Shown piece by piece: positions 35,242 through 45,139 of a DNA stretch of 64,000 bases. The stretch lies in the NCBI GenBank assembly GCA_002633025.1, contig NMRB01000783.1:105770-169769 (forward strand), read 5' to 3'. Position 1 is the stretch's first letter; each line of letters opens with the position of its first letter. The DNA comes from Notospermus geniculatus (lineage: Eukaryota > Nemertea > Pilidiophora > Heteronemertea > Lineidae). Position numbers and translations under genes: made by a program. The notes beneath the pieces were generated by a model, which did no database searches, was not told the DNA's origin, and worked only from the letters and a program-made list of their open reading frames with translations.

Positions 35242-35410
35242 GTCCTTGGCCTAGCTACATTGTAGGCCTAGGCCTATGATTCTTTGTATTTGTCATTTGA
35301 ACATTCTATAAGGACTGAGGAGTAGATGTGGGGTATGGGGCCTAGCCTACACCCTGTTCCAAGTTGGGCACAATCGAAGTGCACTTACACTAACATGACT
35401 ATAAAGGGTA

Positions 35411-35710
35411 CTACTGGTTACTGCTGCTGGTACTAGGGGCACATCTGGGGCAATACCAATCGTCTGCTTCAGTGACAGCATCCTCCTCTAAACTGACACA
35501 TGGGAAATGGAACCAGATTTTGCAACAACTGCATTCTACAGCACCATCTGGACAATTTCTGTGACAGATCCCACAAGGCCATTCGCATCTATCATCCGTC
35601 CGCTCGGTTTCAGTGGGCAGTGTAGCAGGTTCAGTTGCTGTGGAAAAAATTGGACTTTCAACTTTTGAGGCATTAATCTCAGACGTGGTGTTATTATTTT
35701 CGCCCAGCAT
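35411..35710 (-). CDS. PHD-finger exon of PIF1-SAP-PHD gene
   Basis: A 99-codon frame whose C-terminal half is a PHD zinc finger: C-G-I-C, C-x-x-C, H-F-P-C and a final W-Y-C-P-R-C give the C4-H-C3 ligand set. PHD fingers usually read histone tails. The N-terminal half is Thr/Ser-rich linker. An acceptor-like CTACAG lies just upstream of the ATG (minus strand), so it may be the last exon of the helicase gene on the same strand. The splice phase to the SAP exon was not resolved, so it could instead be a separate small ORF. A tRNA-derived SINE sits between it and the SAP exon. Confidence 0.6.
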   Translation of the reverse strand: MLGENNNTTSEINASKVESPIFSTATEPATLPTETERTDDRCEWPCGICHRNCPDGAVECSCCKIWFHFPCVSLEEDAVTEADDWYCPRCAPSTSSSNQ

Positions 35711-35994
35711 TTACTGTAGCTAGGTGAAGATTGTGTTGAATAAAATATGTTTCAAAAAGGACTTAGTAATCTTGGCTGTAAATAAGTATACCTTTCGGCC
35801 TGAATAAAAGGAATAGGAAATAATGTTAGTACTGAAGAAAACAAGCAGAAAAATACCTTGCATTGAAAAAAACAAGCAGAAAAACTGCATTGAACAAAAA
35901 AGCAGAAAAACAACATTGAACACAACAAGCAGAAAACGGTTAGAAAGGAACGATGTTATTTTAGCTGAAACAAGGATGTTATGCATTTGCATGA

Positions 35995-36215
35995 GGAGCC
36001 TGATAGCCTAGTGGTTATCACGTCCGCTTAACAAGCGGCAGGTTCCGGGTCCGAGTCCAGCCCGGGCCATTATGGGATTTCATTCCCGACTCTTTGCAAG
36101 GGCAAGTAAAATACCCCATCCAAGTGAGGAACATGAGTAGCTTGTGATGGCCTCCTCCGTACTTACCAGGGCCAATAATGCTATAGCGTCGGCCCTGACG
36201 AAAAAATGAAATACA
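35995..36215 (+). mobile_element. tRNA-Val-derived SINE
   Basis: The head at 35,995-36,068 folds like tRNA-Val: A box TAGCCTAGTGGTTATCACG, anticodon loop TTAACAA (AAC) in a CCGCT/AGCGG stem, B box GGTCCGAGTCC. A body of about 150 bp without coding follows. It lies in the presumed intron before the PHD exon. Confidence 0.65.
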
Positions 36216-36321
36216 ACAAATACAACATGCATTTGCAACAAATGTTCCTGAAATATTAAGCTGAAAAGAGGAATGTCATGCATTGTACTGCTGAAGTAGC
36301 AAGGTAGCGGTGGAATGATAT

Positions 36322-38290
36322 TCACGTAAAGGTACCTGCGTCAGCATTAATAACCTGTGCATTTGGCATTCCTGGGGCATCCTTAATGGCTGTTACCAGA
36401 ATGGTTATAAGTTCTGACTTTTTCTTGGCCAGGGAACAATGCAAGCCGTAAGCCTTAAAAAGGACGACCAACTTCTTTTTAGTGAACTGCATCAAGCAGC
36501 TACTGTCCCTGAGTGTCTCTGATTGCAGGCGCTTATGGCTTGCAATTTTTTCTCGAGACGAATCTTTCCTAATCCATTTCATATCAAATCTTTCTGCCAG
36601 TGCCTTTCCCTTCCCAATCTTAACTTGCTTTCTGTGCGCCTCTTCTCGACTTGTCATCCTTTCTCTGTACTCTCGGGTGAAATACTTTGCCGACAGGTTC
36701 ATCCATCTTTCTATCACCTCCGTCAACAACATTTCAATCATCTCACCGTCTTCTTCCTGTCGCAGTGTAAACAGCTGATGCCACATAGTTTTCACTTCTA
36801 ACTTGCTGAGGACAAACTGTTTTTGCGCCTCTAAAAATCCTTCCCCCTCAAAATCTAATCTGCTGTCACTTTCAAAGGCCCTGATGCATTTATCAACTTC
36901 GGAAAAAAATGAAAGGTTCCATCAGTAATATTAGTCAGTCCCTTGCCCAAGTCCTGCTTGCTTGCTGTTTCCAGTAAAGTCTCGGGACATGAAGAATTCA
37001 TCAACTCGGCCTCGGTGGCGCAAATCTGTCCAAGGTAGTCCAACTAACTGGAAAGTTCTGCAGCTTTTGACTTTGCAAATGATGAATAAAGGACTTTAGA
37101 AACCTTTCTTTGTTTTGAGTAACGGACTTTAGCCACCGCCCAACCTCCCAAGTGTCGTATTTTTGGTAGACCCGATTCTGATGTGAATGTTTTGCCTTCT
37201 TCACTTTCTACCCTTGTTTTGATCTTTTCACGGGTTGGAATAGTGGCCCTGTGCAGCAGCTCAGCACGAATCAAAACGGTGATTTTGTAAAGTGCATTTG
37301 CCTCTTGTGGTGTAGGGTCCTCCCCGAACAGGCGGTGAATTTCTGATCTGTACGCTGGTGAGGAAATGTACTCATCCCATTGCTTGTAAAATGTCTTAAC
37401 ATCTACATTCCGTACATTGCCTTCAGTAGTAGTGAGATTTTTCGTGATGTCCTCACCCTTCTTCCAGATGTACAACAATGTAGGCCTACTTGTGTCTGGG
37501 CTATCCATAATTTTCTGGAGTGTTTGGTTCAAAGATTCCATTTCAGGGTTTATAGGATCAGTGTATTTCAATCCTGCTACGAGACTGTCAAAATCAATGT
37601 CAGGACTGGGAGTAATGCCTCGCATCTGTTCTCTTTCTTCTATCGCTTCAAGTAGTCGTGCAAATTCGCCATCTGTCACCTCTTCTTCTTCATCATCAAC
37701 CTTCCTAGCCTGTTGCATAGGTCTGCTAGTCAGGGGAGCGTCTTCAAAATTTATTGCTAGGGTCTTCCTGCAGCAGTGCAAGTCTACTTCCAATGGGGAG
37801 CTGCCACTAGCCATGAACTCGGCAACTGCCGACAGTTCACGCGGTACTGTCTTCGGGTTGAAATGGAGGACCCGCAAACCCTTCTTGTTTCTGCACCTCC
37901 CTACTGCAACTGCCAACTGCCCCGGCTGGTGCATGTAACGGCAGTCCACAACAACTCTGTCCATAGTCATTCCCTGGGCCTTGTGAACTGTGATCCCATA
38001 TGCCAGTTTCAACGGTATCTGAATGCGATGGCCAACTTCCTTCCTTCTGGTGGGACAGTAAGCTGAGAAGCGGACACCTACAAGCGTTGTGGCATTCTCA
38101 AGACCTTCAAACTGCACAGTAACTTCTTTTTCACCCAACCGAACCACATGGCCAATTTTCCCATTCACCAGGACTGTACTGAGGTTCTGGAGAAGCATGA
38201 CTCTAGCCCCTACCTTTAAATAGATTTTTTTGTGGAACACGCTGTATATCGTGGGTATCACTTCTTCTGACTTGTAAGTTGTCATGTCAC
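36322..38290 (-). pseudogene. PIF1-type helicase C-half plus SAP region
   Basis: PIF1 helicases are 5'-3' superfamily 1B DNA helicases, and many mobile elements carry copies. The exon opens at 38,290 after a good acceptor (TTCTACAG). It encodes the family C-terminal core: YLKVGARVMLLQN, LVNGKIGHVV, KLAYGITVHKAQGMTMDRV (helicase motif V region) and VAVGRCRNKKGLRVL (motif VI). A long charged linker follows, then FTKKKLVVLFKAYGLHC with a second helix, which resembles a SAP DNA-binding motif. The frame is broken twice: an in-frame TAG at 37,044-37,046, and a one-base shift in a T run near 36,905 (minus strand). With those two defects it reads as one continuous exon to GCAG/GTACCT at 36,327. The upstream exons are at 41,456-41,655 and 41,859-41,980. 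Confidence 0.85.
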
Positions 38291-38409
38291 CTGTAGAATG
38301 CAACATTAGTAATTGTTTATACTTTGCTAAAACTTCGTGAAACAAATCATTCAATTTCTGATGAAAAAATAGATTTTCCACTTTGAGATAATTTTACTTC
38401 AATTTGAAA

Positions 38410-38626
38410 ACGCAACAAAATGCAACACTCTTCTTTTGAAATTGTTGCAATGCACAGTGTGTGCACAGTTCAATGTTTTTAAAATGTTTTATAAATGTTG
38501 CAGAGTAAATGTCATGTGAATTCTTCTGCATGAAACATGTTCAAAACATGTTTTGAACTGTGTCAAGTCCGTCCACACTGTGCATTGCAACAATCACAAA
38601 AGAAGGGTGTAGCAGATTTGTTGCAA
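38410..38626. mobile_element. Palindrome upstream of transposase
   Basis: GCAACACTCTTCTTTTGAAA with TTGTTGCAATGCACAGTGTG at left is the complement of CACACTGTGCATTGCAACAA with AAAAGAAGGGTGT at right, about 60 bp per arm. It occupies the place where an upstream transposase exon or the element's subterminal repeats might lie. Confidence 0.7.
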
Positions 38627-38684
38627 GTATGTTTTTAGAAATGATTCAGAAACTGTAAACAGGCATCGTTTTCTCTTCCATCAG

Positions 38685-40164
38685 GTTGGTGAATACTTTT
38701 GAGGCTGGAGAGGGGCACTTGAAGATTGAGGATGTGTACAACAGTTATGTAGAAGAGTGAAAGGATCATTCAGTTAACAGACATGTCTTTGGGAAAACTG
38801 TGAGGAAAATCTTCCCATCGGTGGGGACACGAAAGACAAAGAGTGAAGACAAGGAGACGAACACCAGGAAGAATGTTTACACTGGCTTGTTGAAGAAAGA
38901 ACGAAGCGATATTATTAATACGTTTGACTTTCAAGATGTGGTATCTGTCATCCCACCTGATGTGATTGTTCGTGAACGCAGTAATGATTCGGCATTGTTG
39001 TGGATTGTTACTGATATCGTAAGTTGCGGTAATCCAGTCATTAAGGAAATTATTTTGAAGGGGGACACTTGGGAAATGAAGATCCGCGGCAAAGGTGTCG
39101 ACTTACCAAAACTGCAAATTTTGAATCTTTTCGACAGAACAGTGGATGGACTACATTCAATTATATCGATAGCACGTAAAATTCGGTTCTGTCTCGGCTA
39201 CGAACTCACTAATGGTAAAAAAATAATATCCAAGGGAATAGAAACAAAGAGGGTGCGAAGTGCCCAGTGCTTGCAGGCACTTGGGTGGACAAGTCGTGGC
39301 GATGTTTGTCGGACATGTGAAATAAATGTTTCGAAAGGTCTCTTGCAGTTCAAGGAGGAAGAGTGTGTGGAGCTGGACCCGAATATTGGTGAAGACTTAG
39401 AAAAGCTCATGACAATGATGTTTCCAGGAGCATCAAAGGAAATGAAAACATTCATTACTGCACAGAGAGAGGCACTGACGAAAAAAAAACGTAGCTGGCA
39501 CCCAGACATTGTGACATCTTGTGTTACCATGTACGCCAGGTCCCCTTCACAGTATCAATCTTTAAAAGATACAGGTATGATGATCCTTCCATCCGGCTCC
39601 ACTCTGAGGCGGTACAAAAATTCGGTACCTCAGGCTAGTGGGCTAACAGAGGAAATGTTGCGTTGGATGGAAAATTCTGCAAAACGTGCTGGAGTGACTC
39701 CGGCGGGCTACAATGGAGCTTTAGTGCATGATGAAATGAAAATACAAAAAGACCTTGTGTTCGTTAAGAGTGAAGGTGAGCATGTTCTAGTTGGATGGGT
39801 GGACACTGGTGAGGAGGCAAAAGACATTGATATTTTAATGAAACAGGACATCAAACTGAGCTTAGCAGACTACGTTTTGCAAGTATGCTTTCTGGGACAT
39901 ACTGGATTCCGATTTCCCGTAGCTCACTACCCCACAGGGAGCGTGCGTCCATGGGAACTCTACAAAATCATTTGGGATACAGTGTCCAAGCTATTAGACC
40001 ATGGTTTCGCCGTTGATTGTGTGATTCAAGATGGGGGAGAAGGAAATAGAGAATTTACAAAGATGCACTTCACAGGAGAAAGAAAATTTATCACGTCGAA
40101 CCGGGTCACTCCCTGTAGTAGAGAGGCAGAAACCCGAAATGGCAAAATCAAAATCATTTTGTAG
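38685..40164 (+). pseudogene. P-element-type (THAP9-like) transposase, exon 1 seen
   Basis: P-superfamily transposases are RNase-H-fold DDE enzymes. An acceptor (CTTCCATCAG) opens the frame at 38,685. It runs through an in-frame TGA at 38,758-38,760, where relatives have Trp before KDHSVNRHVFGKTV, to the end of this block. Later motifs include KRSWHPDIVTSC, ARSPSQYQSL, LPSGSTLRRYKN, VHDEMKIQKDLVF (first catalytic Asp region) and VIQDGGEGNREFTKMHF (second Asp region). No THAP zinc-finger exon was found between the helicase exon and 38,685. The block after KFITSNRVTP that normally carries the DP.H..K..RN motif is lost or replaced by unrelated sequence (40,110-40,480). The enzyme is inactive as read. 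Family recognition is from motifs, not a search. Confidence 0.8.
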
Positions 40165-40177
40165 TACAGAGTGGCAT

Positions 40178-40235
40178 CCACCGTGGATAGTTGGCCCGTG
40201 GGGTGGTGCATTGGGCCTGGGTGGATGCCACCTCA
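40178..40235. repeat. Hairpin in damaged part of transposase
   Basis: GTGGCATCCACC at left and GGTGGATGCCAC at right flank a GC-rich loop with internal pairing (TGGCCC / GGGCCT). It lies where conserved transposase coding is missing, so it may be part of an insertion. Confidence 0.6.
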
Positions 40236-40485
40236 GATTTTTCATTTTAAGCCTGTTTTAACCCTTTTTGTGCAAAAACGGATATTTCTAAAACGACTCA
40301 TATTTCGGGGGAAGGCCAAACCAAAATGCCTATATCTCCGGAAGTTTTTAAGGTAGGAGAACAAACTAACCATCAAAATGAAGCTTGGTGTGTATGCTAT
40401 TCAATTTATTTATCAAAAATCACAATATGCCTTTCAGTTGGGGGTGACAAGGGTCACAATACAGACTGACCCTTCAAACCCCCAA

Positions 40486-40993
40486 AAATGACCCTTCCAT
40501 CAAAAAAAGGATATGAGATCGTGTGGAAGCAGTGGCTAGACGCAGCAGAATGGGACATGAAGAACCATTCCCGACAAATTCACCACAAGCTCACCTACGC
40601 CCATTTGCATCCATCCTCAACAGAGAAGATGAGAAACAAGCTAGCAGAAGATGTCTTGGGGGATGACATGCTGAAGCTGATGACTAACTACCAAAAAACT
40701 CTGAAAAATCCAACATCTGTAGAGGGTCCTGTGCAGTTACTGAGACAGACAAGCACTCTTATCAAGATTTTTCGTGACCCAAGGGAAGTACGTTCAATGG
40801 GGGATGAAAGGTTGTCGCAGTTGAGAACGGTGCTCAAGTGGTTCTTGGATTGGGAGGAGGAGGCTTCTGGAAATCACAAGACACTACCATCACAGAAATG
40901 TCTTGATGACGTGATATCAATGCTGGTGACGTTCGAAGAGGTCGTCCACATGCACCTGAAAGACTTTCCAGAATCTGGGATAGTACCAAGCAG
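40486..40993 (+). pseudogene. P-type transposase, second coding block
   Basis: Continues the transposase with YEIVWKQWLDAAEWDMKN, HHKLTYAHL, KMRNKLAEDVL, LIKIFRDPREV and FPESGIVPSR, all in the order of THAP9/P-element C-terminal domains. It ends at a donor (CAG/GTATAA, 40,993/40,994). The start of this block is not certain; an in-frame stop lies just upstream of 40,480. The next exon joins in frame. Confidence 0.8.
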
Positions 40994-41229
40994 GTATAAC
41001 TTTATATTCCATGGTCCGATCGCGTGTCTTGTCATGATGTGGTCATAATACGCCTCATCGCCCAATTGTTAATTAATAACCATTTGACATCAATTATTCA
41101 ATTATACCCAAGAACATTTTGCACATTTCTAAAAGTAGAAGGCCAAACTTTTATCATTATGTCTCACTGGTCTTGCATTAAAAATTCAAACTCAATGTGT
41201 AAGTTCATTCAGTAATGCTGTAATTTCAG

Positions 41230-41449
41230 ATTCAACAGTGATATCGTGGAAAACCACTTTTGCCAAACGCGAGGTATATTTGGCGGCAATGCTACACACC
41301 CGAACTACAACACCTACAGAAAGACAGTCAACAGTGTTGTGCTGTGCCAGCCTCTAAAATCGCGGGGACGAAAATCTAACGCAGGCATTCGGGCAGCTGT
41401 CCCCTACAAGTTCGACGCACCTACAAAAGCCAAAAAGATCAGAGTGTAA
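41230..41449 (+). pseudogene. P-type transposase, last exon
   Basis: The acceptor ATTTCAG opens the exon at 41,230. Joined to the previous exon it reads VPSR-FNSDIVENHFCQTRG then GGNATHPNYNTYR, the conserved C-terminal signature of P-element/THAP9 transposases (N-S-D-x-V-E-N-x-F, R-G, G-G, P-x-Y). A basic tail ends at TAA (41,447-41,449). The stop is only six bases from the exon end of the antisense helicase (41,456), so the 3' UTR must run antisense through the helicase exons. An AATAAA at 42,099-42,104 is a candidate poly(A) signal. Confidence 0.85.
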
Positions 41450-41455
41450 ACTCAC

Positions 41456-41655
41456 CAGGTAATTCCAACAAACAACTTGAATTGTAAATCTCCACATCCA
41501 TATTTGTGGCGAAAATATGTGTGTCGGGTAGGTCTGATGGTGGCAGGGGTGGTGGCAGAGGTCTTCTGAGACGGGTAAGAAGATCGCATGTGTCCTGGCT
41601 TATGTCTCCCGTTTGTAATTCCCAAACTGCTTTGCATAAATCATCTTCTTCTTGT
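41456..41655 (-). pseudogene. PIF1-type helicase, middle exon
   Basis: Encodes RQEEDDLCKAVWELQTGDIS, then LRRPLP and HIFATNMDVEIYNSSCL, then LELPG, matching the region of PIF1-like helicases between motifs III and V. The acceptor ATTTTAAG at 41,656-41,663 and the split Arg codon (AG/A) match the upstream exon exactly. The donor is GTGAGT. This exon is intact as read. Confidence 0.85.
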
Positions 41656-41858
41656 CTTAAAATAACAAAAAGAATGGATTGCTTTTGAGCAACGTTGCTG
41701 AGCAGGCCTACCAACACCATCCACACTGTTTCTTTTCTAAAATAGGCTGCTTACTGCCGGCAAAAGTAGTAATTAGTAAATAATTGGTAATTTTGCAGGC
41801 GGTATTGAGTAATTTACTTAATACAAAATGTTCTCTGCTCTGCAAATATGGAATTTAC

Positions 41859-41980
41859 CTGTGAACTTTCTTTAAATCCACATGGTGGCGTATCCCAGCC
41901 TGGAAATGCGGCGACATAAACGCATGTTCTCCTCTGTCAGTGTCACCATACCTCTCGGAGGGAACTGGTGGCAGATTGAT
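41859..41980 (-). pseudogene. PIF1-type helicase, upstream exon, 5' degraded
   Basis: The minus strand reads NLPPVPSERYGDTDRGEH, then FMSPHFQAGIRHHVDLKKVHR, ending at a donor (CAG/GTAAAT, 41,859/41,858). This is the PIF1 motif III segment (…LQLPPV…) and the following strand. It splices in phase to the exon at 41,655 (HR-QEEDD). Upstream, to about 42,050, traces of the motif II neighbourhood appear in shifted frames with a stop. The Walker A exon is absent or too decayed to see. Confidence 0.75.
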
Positions 41981-42224
41981 CGAGCGTCGGACGCCAGTGG
42001 TCTTGCGTCGAAGTATAAACTTCGGGAAAACTACGCATTGACTTTGAAGTCAGAAATAATGTGGGCGACAATGTAGGCCTATGTGTTGATTGCGTTTTAA
42101 TAAAACATGACAATTTGATTGATAATGCATTGTTTGTTGGTTATTTTCATAATTAAGTAAATTGCAGTTGTCCTGAGAACATGGAATTCTGGGAACTGGA
42201 ACAAAGAAGACAAAATTAAAGACA

Positions 42225-42475
42225 AAAATTAAATTTCTGGGGGAGACCCCCAGACCCCCCTATCAAAAATTAGGCCCAACAATCGGGGGAGACCCCCGAA
42301 CCCCCCCCCTTTCTGGGGGGAGACCCCCCTCTCAAAAATTAGGCCTAACAAACCATCGGGGGGACACCCCCCGAACCCCCCTTTTCTGGGTGAGACCCAC
42401 CTCTAAAAATTAAGGCCGGACTCACCATCGGGGGAGACCCCCCGAACCCCCCTTTCTGGGGGCAGGGTAGAAGTA
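42225..42475. repeat. Tandem C-rich repeat
   Basis: Four or so units of about 60-70 bp, each with GGGGGAGACCCCCAGACCCC and AAAAATTAGGCC. It is a tandem expansion of the dispersed C-rich family. Confidence 0.8.
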
Positions 42476-42519
42476 CTTCATTACACCACGGACTCCCCAA
42501 CCTATAGTAGAGCGGTTAA

Positions 42520-43896
42520 GGGTAAAAATCTTTCACTTCTTCAAGAAAGCATGAAATTCCCCACATGGGTACTTTGATACCTAAGGATCATGAAAAAAAT
42601 GGACCCCAAACATTCGCGACCCCTGGTGGCCGCCATATTGGTTTTAAATATGGCCGCCAAAATAGCCATTTTTTCAGCAATATCTCAGGTCCTATTGCTC
42701 ATAGCACTGAAAGAACAGCATGGAGCCCCCAAAATTTATGTCAGATGGACGCCATGTTGGATTTCAAGATGGCCGCCATGTGTCAGGCTCCATTGTTTAA
42801 CTCGAGTACTCCAGTCAGGTGTGAAATGGGCGAAATAAGAGTCCCCTGGGGTTTTTGGTATGAAATTTGCCAAACTGTCTAGATTGATATAGAGAATGGC
42901 TTCCTGTACATGAAAAACTTTACCGCCACTTCCGGAAATCCTTTTGACGGAAGTTACGGCCAGTTGAATTATTGGAACTGACTTTATCATTGGAACCAAG
43001 AATTGAGCTTTGTACAGGAGAATGGAACCCGGTGTACAGCTAACTTTTGAAAGGTTGGAATTACACCCTATAAATGTATTACCAACAGATAGAAACATGG
43101 TGCCTCTCAATCAAATAAGCATGTTTCTTGTAGGTTTTAACTACATATATGTAATTGGAAACAGCGTTTTTATGGATTTTGACCCATTTTCTGTTAATTT
43201 ACATAAAAAAACGTCAATGCTTATTACATAACTATTGAAAACAAATAAGAACATGCTTATTTGCTTCTGAGGCACCATGTTTCTATCTGTTGGTAATACA
43301 TTTATGGGGTATAAATCCAACCTTTCAAAAGTTAGCTGTACATCGGGTCCCATTCTCCTGTACAAAGCTCAGTTCTTGGGTCCAATGATAAAGTCAGTTC
43401 CAAAAATTCAATTGGCCGTAACTTCCGTCGAGAGAATTTCTGGAAGTGGCGGTAAAGTTTTTGATGTACAGGAAGCCATTCTCTATCAATCTAGATAGTT
43501 TGGCAAATTTCATACCAAAAACCCCAGGGGACTCTTATTTTGCCCATTTCACACCTGACTGGAGTAACGAGTTAAACAATGGAGCCTGACACATGGTGGC
43601 CATCTTGAAATCCAACATGGCGTCCATCTGACATAAATTTTGGGGGTTCCATGTTGTTCCCCGATATCCAAAACATGGGTAGAGATACTTTATTTTCAGT
43701 GCTATGAGCCATAGGGCCTGAGATATTGCCGAAAAATGGCTATTTTGGTGGCCATATTTAAAACCAATATGGCGGCCACCAGGGGGCGCGAATTTTTGGG
43801 GTCCATTTCTTTTCATGATCCTTAGGTATCAAAGTACCCATGTGGGGAGTTTCATGCTTTCTTGAAGAAGTGAAAGATTCTGGTGAAAATCAACCC
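42520..43896. mobile_element. 1.4-kb TTAA-flanked fold-back element
   Basis: Arms of about 600-650 bp around a loop near 43,140-43,230 are diverged complements (GGTACTTTGATACCTAAGGA with its complement near 43,825; GGCCGCCATATTGGTTTTAA with its complement near 43,760). TTAA lies at 42,516-42,519 and 43,897-43,900. The left terminus lacks about 11 bases present at right. There is no transposase. Confidence 0.85.
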
Positions 43897-44238
43897 TTAA
43901 AGCCCCACAGTATTGAATTTTACGGTATTTTCAAAATGTTAGGAGAGTGGAGGTTGAGGTCTCAGGGCCTCGTGAAGGTCTCCAAAATGCTTGCCTGATA
44001 CTTACTTTTAATAACCAAGGCCTAGAGTTTTCAACAGAGAGTGAAAAAACTGCGTAGGGGAGCTCTAATGCATTGAGATAGAGCGCAGTACATTTTTATA
44101 CGGCTTACTGGAATTAGAGCAAAATCAAAATGCGCAATGGGAAAATGCGCAACAGAATTGGCCTCGATCCAGGCTTTCTTGCGCGTCCGATAGCATTGTG
44201 TGGGTAGCCTGGCCTCGAGTTTTGGGATTCCCAGAAAT

Positions 44239-44946
44239 GCGCATGCATTATGTTGAGACGCACTCTGATATGTGGATCGATAACTCGTGACAACCTTGTG
44301 AAGCGCGAAGCGGCTCACTGAGCGGGTGTGGTTGGGCCTACGTCAGTAGGCCTATCGCGTGTGTGGATGAATGAACAATTAACACTGGTATGAAAAATAG
44401 GATGGACTATGGTCCCAAAAATGGGGCTCCCCTTGAGTTCACTCACTGATATTTGCATAATATTCCATAAGTTTGAACCATAACTAATGCTTGCGGTAAA
44501 CGATCACATTTTTTATCTATTTTTTTCGAAATTTCGGGCCTATTGGAGCCTCAATTGGGAGTTTTCGCAAAGCCCCCGAAACGCCAACACGAGCGCATGC
44601 ATTATGTTGAGACGCACTCTGATATGTGGATCGATAACTCGTGACAACCCTGTGAAGCGCGAAGCGGCTCACTGAGCGGGTGTGGTTGGGCCTACGTCAG
44701 TAGGCCTATCGCGTGTGTGGATGAATGAACAATTTATACTGGTATGAAAAATAGGATGGACTATGGTCCCAAAAATGGGGCTCCCCTTGAGTTCACTCAC
44801 TGATATTTGCATAATAGTCCATAAGTTTGAACCATAACTAATGCTTGCTGTACACGATCACATTTTTTATCTATTTTTTTCGAAATTTCGGGCCTATTGG
44901 AGCCTCGATTGGGAGTTTTCGCAAAGCCCCCGAAACGCCAACACGA
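44239..44946. repeat. 354-bp tandem duplication
   Basis: GCGCATGCATTATGTTGAGA begins both units (44,239 and 44,593). Each ends in the CCGAAACGCCAACACGA block. An inverted piece (TTGGCGTTTCGGGGGCTTTG) follows at 45,008. Confidence 0.85.
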
Positions 44947-45069
44947 ACACCAAACCCATTGTTGGATGCCACGAAGACAGCACCGAACAAAAGGATAGAC
45001 GTTCGGGTTGGCGTTTCGGGGGCTTTGCGAAAACTCTATAGTGTAGGCCTGTCAACCCGCATGTAGATA

Positions 45070-45127
45070 TTTGTTGAGCATATTCAGAAAATTGGATGAA
45101 AAATTTGATCGTGCACAGTGGGCATTA
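45070..45127. mobile_element. Half copy of Harbinger-like MITE
   Basis: Matches the right half of 2,702-2,845, ending GATCGTGCACAGTGGGCA, with few substitutions. Confidence 0.65.
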
Positions 45128-45139
45128 CCAAAAGTAGGC

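Larger units (their letters stand above)
38291..41455 (-). other. Intron of PIF1 gene holding antisense transposase
   Basis: On the minus strand the donor CTG/GTGAGT is at 41,456/41,455 and the acceptor TTCTACAG at 38,296-38,291. Joining the exons restores the helicase reading LELPG-DMTTYK in frame, which supports the boundaries. The intron is almost entirely occupied by the plus-strand P-type transposase, whose TAA is at 41,447-41,449. Confidence 0.85.

Noticed and set aside
2142-36068. Functional tRNA genes at 2.1, 23.7, 25.4 and 36.0 kb
   Set aside because: All have A and B boxes, but the acceptor or anticodon stems are imperfect, and several have SINE-like bodies or T-rich tails. They are better called SINE heads or pseudogenes.
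37380-38066. Plus-strand frames of 91-173 residues over the helicase
   Set aside because: They are antisense shadows of the PIF1 exon and have no domain.
41882-42076. A plus-strand 64-residue frame
   Set aside because: It is the shadow of the minus-strand PIF1 exon, which has family motifs and in-phase splice sites.
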